DNA of 15,493 nucleotides from DASXMX01 sp036794395. GTDB lineage: Bacteria > Planctomycetota > Phycisphaerae > Tepidisphaerales > Tepidisphaeraceae. The DNA is taken from assembly GCA_036794395.1 (NCBI GenBank), contig DAIRGS010000169.1:1-15493 (forward strand), written 5' to 3'. The notes under the pieces were generated by a model. That model made no database searches and had not been told where the DNA came from. It saw only the letters and a program-made list of their open reading frames with translations. The first letter of the stretch is position 1. The number at the start of each line of letters is the position of its first letter. Positions 12,704 through 15,493 of the stretch are shown piece by piece. The translations under genes and the position numbers were made by a program.

Positions 12704-14074
12704 TCACAGGTTGTACTCTTTGATCTTGCGGTAGAGGGTTCGCTCGCCGATGCCGAGGATTTTGGCGGCTTGCTCGCGGTTGCCGTTGACGAGTTGGAGG
12801 GTGTTGCGGATGAGTTCTTTTTCGGCTTGTTCGATGCTGATGCCGACGAGGTTGTTCATGCTGCCCCCGACATCCGCGGCGGCGGGGCGGATTTCGGGGG
12901 GGAGGGTTTCAACTCCGATCGTGTTGGATGGGCTGAGAACGACCATCCGCTCGATCACATTTCGAAGCTGCCGGACATTGCCGGGCCAGGAATAGCTCAT
13001 CAGCGCCTGCTGGGCATCGGGCGACATTCCTTCGATTTCCTTGTGATATTTTTCGGTGGCCTGCCGCATGAAGAAGTGGATCAGCAGGGGAATGTCCTCG
13101 CGGCGCTCGCGGAGGGGCGGGATGAGAATGGCCATTCCATTGATGCGAAAGAAAAGATCCTCGCGGAAGTTTTTCTCGGCGACCAGTTCATCGAGTTTTT
13201 TGTTGGTTGCGCTGATGAGCCGGACATCGACGCGGATCGGCTCGTTGGCGCCCAGGCGAACGACCTCTCCATTTTCCAGCACGCGAAGCAGCTTTGCCTG
13301 CATGGCGGCGGGCATATCGCCCACTTCGTCGAGAAAGAGGGTTCCGCGGTCGGCATGCTCAAATCGGCCTTCGCGATCGCCCTGAGCGCCGGTGAACGCG
13401 CCGCGCACGTGGCCGAAGAGCTCATCTTCCAGAATGCTTTCGCTCAGCCCGGCGCAGTTCAGGGCGACCAGGCGGTGTTTACGACGGCGGCTGTTGTTGT
13501 GGATCGCACGGGCGATGAGTTCCTTCCCGGTGCCGCTCTCTCCCATGATGAGGACGGGGATATCGCTGGCGGCCACTTGTCGGGCCGCGAGGACGACCTT
13601 CTGCATGCCGGGCGAGCTGCCGATGATCCCCTCGAAGCCGACATGATCGGCAATCTGCTGCTGGAGCACCTGGTTCTGCTTGAGCAGCGCGGCTCGCTCG
13701 GCGGCCCGATTAACCTGGGCCCGGAAATACTCCAGATCCAGCGGCTTTTCGATAAAGCTATACGCGCCCTCATTCATCGCCTGCACGGCCGTTGGGATAT
13801 CACCATGCGCGGTGACCAGCACCACTGGCGGCGGGGGATCGAGCTGCCGGGTGCGCTTGAGCACTTCCAGGCCATCGCGCCGATCTTCCATGACCAGGTC
13901 GGTCACCACCACGTCGTACGCCTTGCGATCCAGGCGTCCCAGCGCTTCGGGGAGATTGTAAGTCACATCGCACTTGTGGCCCTGACGCGTCAGCGCCTCG
14001 CACATCACTTGCGCGTGCTCCCGCTCATCATCGATTACCAGGACGTTGGATTTGTTAGGCGATGCTTCGGACAT
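12704..14074 (-). CDS. Sigma-54-dependent response regulator, NtrC family
   Basis: This is a 456-residue transcription activator. The receiver domain (about 1-125) has the acidic pair in VIDDE, the phosphoacceptor Asp59 (VVVTDLVM), Thr88 and Lys110 (FIEKPLD). A central AAA+ domain (about 147-385) has Walker A GESGTGKE at 178-185, the sigma-54 contact loop GAFTGA at 225-230, Walker B TLFLDE at 245-250 and WPGNVRQL at 363-370. A Fis-type helix-turn-helix (about 415-456, NREQAAKILGIGERTLYRKI) binds DNA. When phosphorylated it should oligomerise and drive open-complex formation by sigma-54 RNA polymerase. No histidine kinase gene is adjacent, so the partner and targets are unknown. The start is ATG at 14074, with no clear Shine-Dalgarno site. 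Confidence 0.96.
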   Translation of the reverse strand: MSEASPNKSNVLVIDDEREHAQVMCEALTRQGHKCDVTYNLPEALGRLDRKAYDVVVTDLVMEDRRDGLEVLKRTRQLDPPPPVVLVTAHGDIPTAVQAMNEGAYSFIEKPLDLEYFRAQVNRAAERAALLKQNQVLQQQIADHVGFEGIIGSSPGMQKVVLAARQVAASDIPVLIMGESGTGKELIARAIHNNSRRRKHRLVALNCAGLSESILEDELFGHVRGAFTGAQGDREGRFEHADRGTLFLDEVGDMPAAMQAKLLRVLENGEVVRLGANEPIRVDVRLISATNKKLDELVAEKNFREDLFFRINGMAILIPPLRERREDIPLLIHFFMRQATEKYHKEIEGMSPDAQQALMSYSWPGNVRQLRNVIERMVVLSPSNTIGVETLPPEIRPAAADVGGSMNNLVGISIEQAEKELIRNTLQLVNGNREQAAKILGIGERTLYRKIKEYNL

Positions 14075-14085
14075 TGTTGGGTTCG

Positions 14086-14091
14086 ATTATA
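14086..14091 (-). promoter_or_regulatory. Candidate -10 box for the response regulator
   Basis: A perfect TATAAT on the minus strand ends 11 bp before the response regulator ATG. The sequence at the -35 position (TGCCCA, with a 17-bp spacer) is a poor match. If used, the mRNA would be leaderless or nearly so, consistent with the missing Shine-Dalgarno site. Confidence 0.3.
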
Positions 14092-14169
14092 CGCGGGTTG
14101 AATGGGAGTGGGCATTTTCCCAAATTTCAGACTGGGCATGCGAGTCTATCGGGATTCTGAAAACAAACC

Positions 14170-14215
14170 CCCTCCCTACCCTCCCCCGGCGTACCGGTAG
14201 AGGGAATTAGGAGGG
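14170..14215 (-). terminator. Hairpin directly after the aminopeptidase stop, probable terminator
   Basis: On the minus strand, right after the TAA (14218-14216), CCCTCC and CCCTC pair with GAGGG and GGAGGG further on. A CCGG/CCGG inner stem lies in the middle (TACCGGTACGCCGG). The hairpin is followed by GGTTTGTTTTC, a moderately T-rich stretch. Position, symmetry and the trailing Ts support an intrinsic terminator between the aminopeptidase and the response regulator. Confidence 0.6.
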
Positions 14216-15334
14216 TTATTTGAGGTTTTCTGGATTCAATCCTTCCAGATCTTTGATGATGAAGCGACCATCTTTGCGAATCACCTTGCCATCAAAATAG
14301 ATCTCTCCGCCGCCGTATTCGGGCGTCTGGATAAGGACCATGTCCCAGTGGATGTCGCTCTTATTGCCGTTGGAGGCTTCGTCGTAGCACGCGCCGGGCG
14401 TGAAGTGGATGCTCCCGGCGATCTTTTCGTCGAACAGGATGTCCTTCATCGGGCGGATGCAATACGGGTTGAAACCGATGGCGAACTCGCCGATATATCG
14501 AGCGCCGGCATCGGCGTCGAGCACTTCGTTGAGTTTTTTCGTAGCGGTGCTGGTGGCTTCGACTATTTTGCCGTCTTTGAAGGTCAGCCGGATATCGTTG
14601 TGCGTGACGCCTCGATAAATGGTTGGTGCGTTGAAATGAATCACGCCATTGACTGAATTGCGAACCGGCGCGGTAAAGACTTCGCCATCGGGGATGTTGC
14701 GAATGCCGCTGCACTTGATAGCCGGGATGCCTTTGATGCTGAAGGACAGATCCGTATCCAGAGGGCCTTTCAGGCGCACCTTGTCAGTCTTCTCCATCAG
14801 CGCCTTCAACGGGTTCATCGCCCGGCTCATTTTTGCATAATCCAGCGTGCAGACGTTGAAGTAGAAATCCTCGAACGCCTCGGTGCTCATCTCCGCCATC
14901 TGGGCCATCGACCCATTCGGCCAGCGCAGGACCACCCACTTGGTTTTCTTGATGCGGATATCGTGGTGAACGGTTTTCCAGACGGTCTGCTCATAGAGCT
15001 TCTGCTTTTCGGCCGGCACATCGGACATTTCGGAGATGTTGTTATTTCCGCGAGCACCGATGTAGGCCTGCACCTTGCCCATCTGGAGCCGTTCGACATC
15101 CGCAATGGTCGACCATTGCTCATCGGAGCCGGCCAGCATCAAGGCGCGGTTGATCTCATTGCTCTTGAGCATCACGATCGGCTTCCCGCCCGCGTCAGCG
15201 GCGGCGCTAATCAGCGCCTTGGTGAACGCGTGCGGCACGTCGATCGCTTCAATCAGGATTTTCTCGCCGGGCTTGATGTCACAGGAATAATTGACCAGAA
15301 GGTCGGCCAGCTTTTCGATTCGAGGGTCAGTCAT
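14216..15334 (-). CDS. M29 family aminopeptidase (aminopeptidase T/S-like)
   Basis: This 372-residue metallopeptidase removes N-terminal residues from peptides, presumably in the cytoplasm. It shows the N-terminal segment typical of the family (IEKLADLLVNYSCDIKPGEKILIE). The complete set of predicted metal and catalytic residues is present: Glu218 in NIPDGEVFTAP, Glu283 in YIGEFAIGFN, His310 in GSIHF, Tyr317 in GACYDEA, and His329 and Asp331 in SDIHWDM. The His-to-Tyr spacing of seven matches AmpT. An upstream in-frame ATG at 15445 would add 37 residues encoded by the repeat region, so the ATG at 15334 (MTDPRIEKL) is preferred. No Shine-Dalgarno sequence is evident. A hairpin terminator follows the gene. 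Confidence 0.94.
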   Translation of the reverse strand: MTDPRIEKLADLLVNYSCDIKPGEKILIEAIDVPHAFTKALISAAADAGGKPIVMLKSNEINRALMLAGSDEQWSTIADVERLQMGKVQAYIGARGNNNISEMSDVPAEKQKLYEQTVWKTVHHDIRIKKTKWVVLRWPNGSMAQMAEMSTEAFEDFYFNVCTLDYAKMSRAMNPLKALMEKTDKVRLKGPLDTDLSFSIKGIPAIKCSGIRNIPDGEVFTAPVRNSVNGVIHFNAPTIYRGVTHNDIRLTFKDGKIVEATSTATKKLNEVLDADAGARYIGEFAIGFNPYCIRPMKDILFDEKIAGSIHFTPGACYDEASNGNKSDIHWDMVLIQTPEYGGGEIYFDGKVIRKDGRFIIKDLEGLNPENLK

Positions 15335-15344
15335 AGGGGAGGAA

Positions 15345-15493
15345 TTTAACCACAGACAGCACGGATAACACACTCGAAAAAAGCGGGCTCGCCACCAAGG
15401 CACGAGTAAAATCGCAACCGAAAAGAGATGCAACCACGGAGTCACGGCCTTCGGCTCGACTCGACCGAGCTCGTCGCGGGCTGAGGCTCAGGC
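15345..15493. repeat. Partial palindromic array (left half), running off the window end
   Basis: TTTAACCACAGACAGCACGG begins 11 bp upstream of the aminopeptidase start. GCCACCAAGGCACGAG (about 15391-15406) and AACCACGGAGTCACGG (about 15433-15448) follow. These are diverged units of the same CACGGAG/CACAGA type as the arrays at 6834, 9112 and 11011. No matching right arm is present before the window ends, so it is either cut off or decayed. Confidence 0.55.

Noticed and set aside
12650..14101. A 483-codon plus-strand open frame opposite the response regulator
   Set aside because: The minus strand encodes an unmistakable NtrC-type protein with all motifs. The antisense frame is a product of GC-rich codon bias.
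15335..15445. N-terminal extension of the aminopeptidase with an apparent hydrophobic signal
   Set aside because: The hydrophobic stretch is encoded by repeat DNA, and the conserved family N terminus begins at 15334.
1..15493. tRNA, rRNA, riboswitch, defence-system or toxin-antitoxin genes
   Set aside because: I looked for these signatures on both strands and found none that hold up by eye. A covariance-model scan would be needed to exclude small RNAs.

Overview
This window (about 15.5 kb, GC-rich) is a bacterial chromosomal segment with mostly housekeeping and metabolic genes, interspersed with unusually structured intergenic DNA. A planctomycete-type genome is the best guess. The reasons are a Tat-exported Gfo/Idh/MocA oxidoreductase, a second cytoplasmic paralogue, a DUF1444 protein, few strong Shine-Dalgarno sites, and short-period palindromic arrays of a kind I associate with planctomycetes and similar environmental phyla. 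This is inference; no rRNA or other marker is present to prove it.

Layout. Positions 147-2941 hold three minus-strand genes: a Tat-secreted oxidoreductase, a small two-helix membrane protein and a DUF1444 protein. Between the last two (1861-2068) lies the 3' end of a group II intron: the tail of its reverse transcriptase/maturase, then domains V and VI. Positions 3223-8665 hold five plus-strand genes: a second Gfo/Idh/MocA protein with a changed EKP motif, an M48 metallopeptidase interrupted by a 10-N assembly gap, a class B J-domain co-chaperone, a small membrane protein, and an acyltransferase-3 gene broken by an in-frame TAG. Positions 8615-15334 hold six minus-strand genes: ruvC, cysS, ispF, a REP-associated tyrosine transposase (RAYT), an NtrC-type sigma-54 response regulator and an M29 aminopeptidase. 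ruvC and the acyltransferase tail converge and overlap.

Intergenic structure is the most interesting part. Four complete inverted-repeat arrays (3000-3156, 6834-7008, 9112-9440, 11011-11201), and what looks like half of a fifth (15345 to the window end), fill much of the space between genes. Each arm is made of 7-9 bp direct repeats such as CACGGAGG, CACGAAGA, CACAGAGGA or GGGCAGT. In the best case (9112-9440) three different palindromes are nested inside one another. Separately, the RAYT gene is surrounded by REP-like hairpins preceded by GTAG, and carries two of them inside its own reading frame. Its stop codon overlaps the probable TTG start of ispF.

How the genes relate: ispF and cysS are commonly linked in bacteria, but here a palindromic array separates them, and another separates cysS from ruvC. 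ruvC (recombination), cysS (translation), ispF (isoprenoid synthesis), the J-protein and the M48 and M29 peptidases (protein quality control and peptide turnover) are core functions. I see no defence island, CRISPR array, tRNA or rRNA gene. No complete novel multi-gene system is supported; the RAYT/REP locus and the nested palindromes are the best candidates for something under-described.
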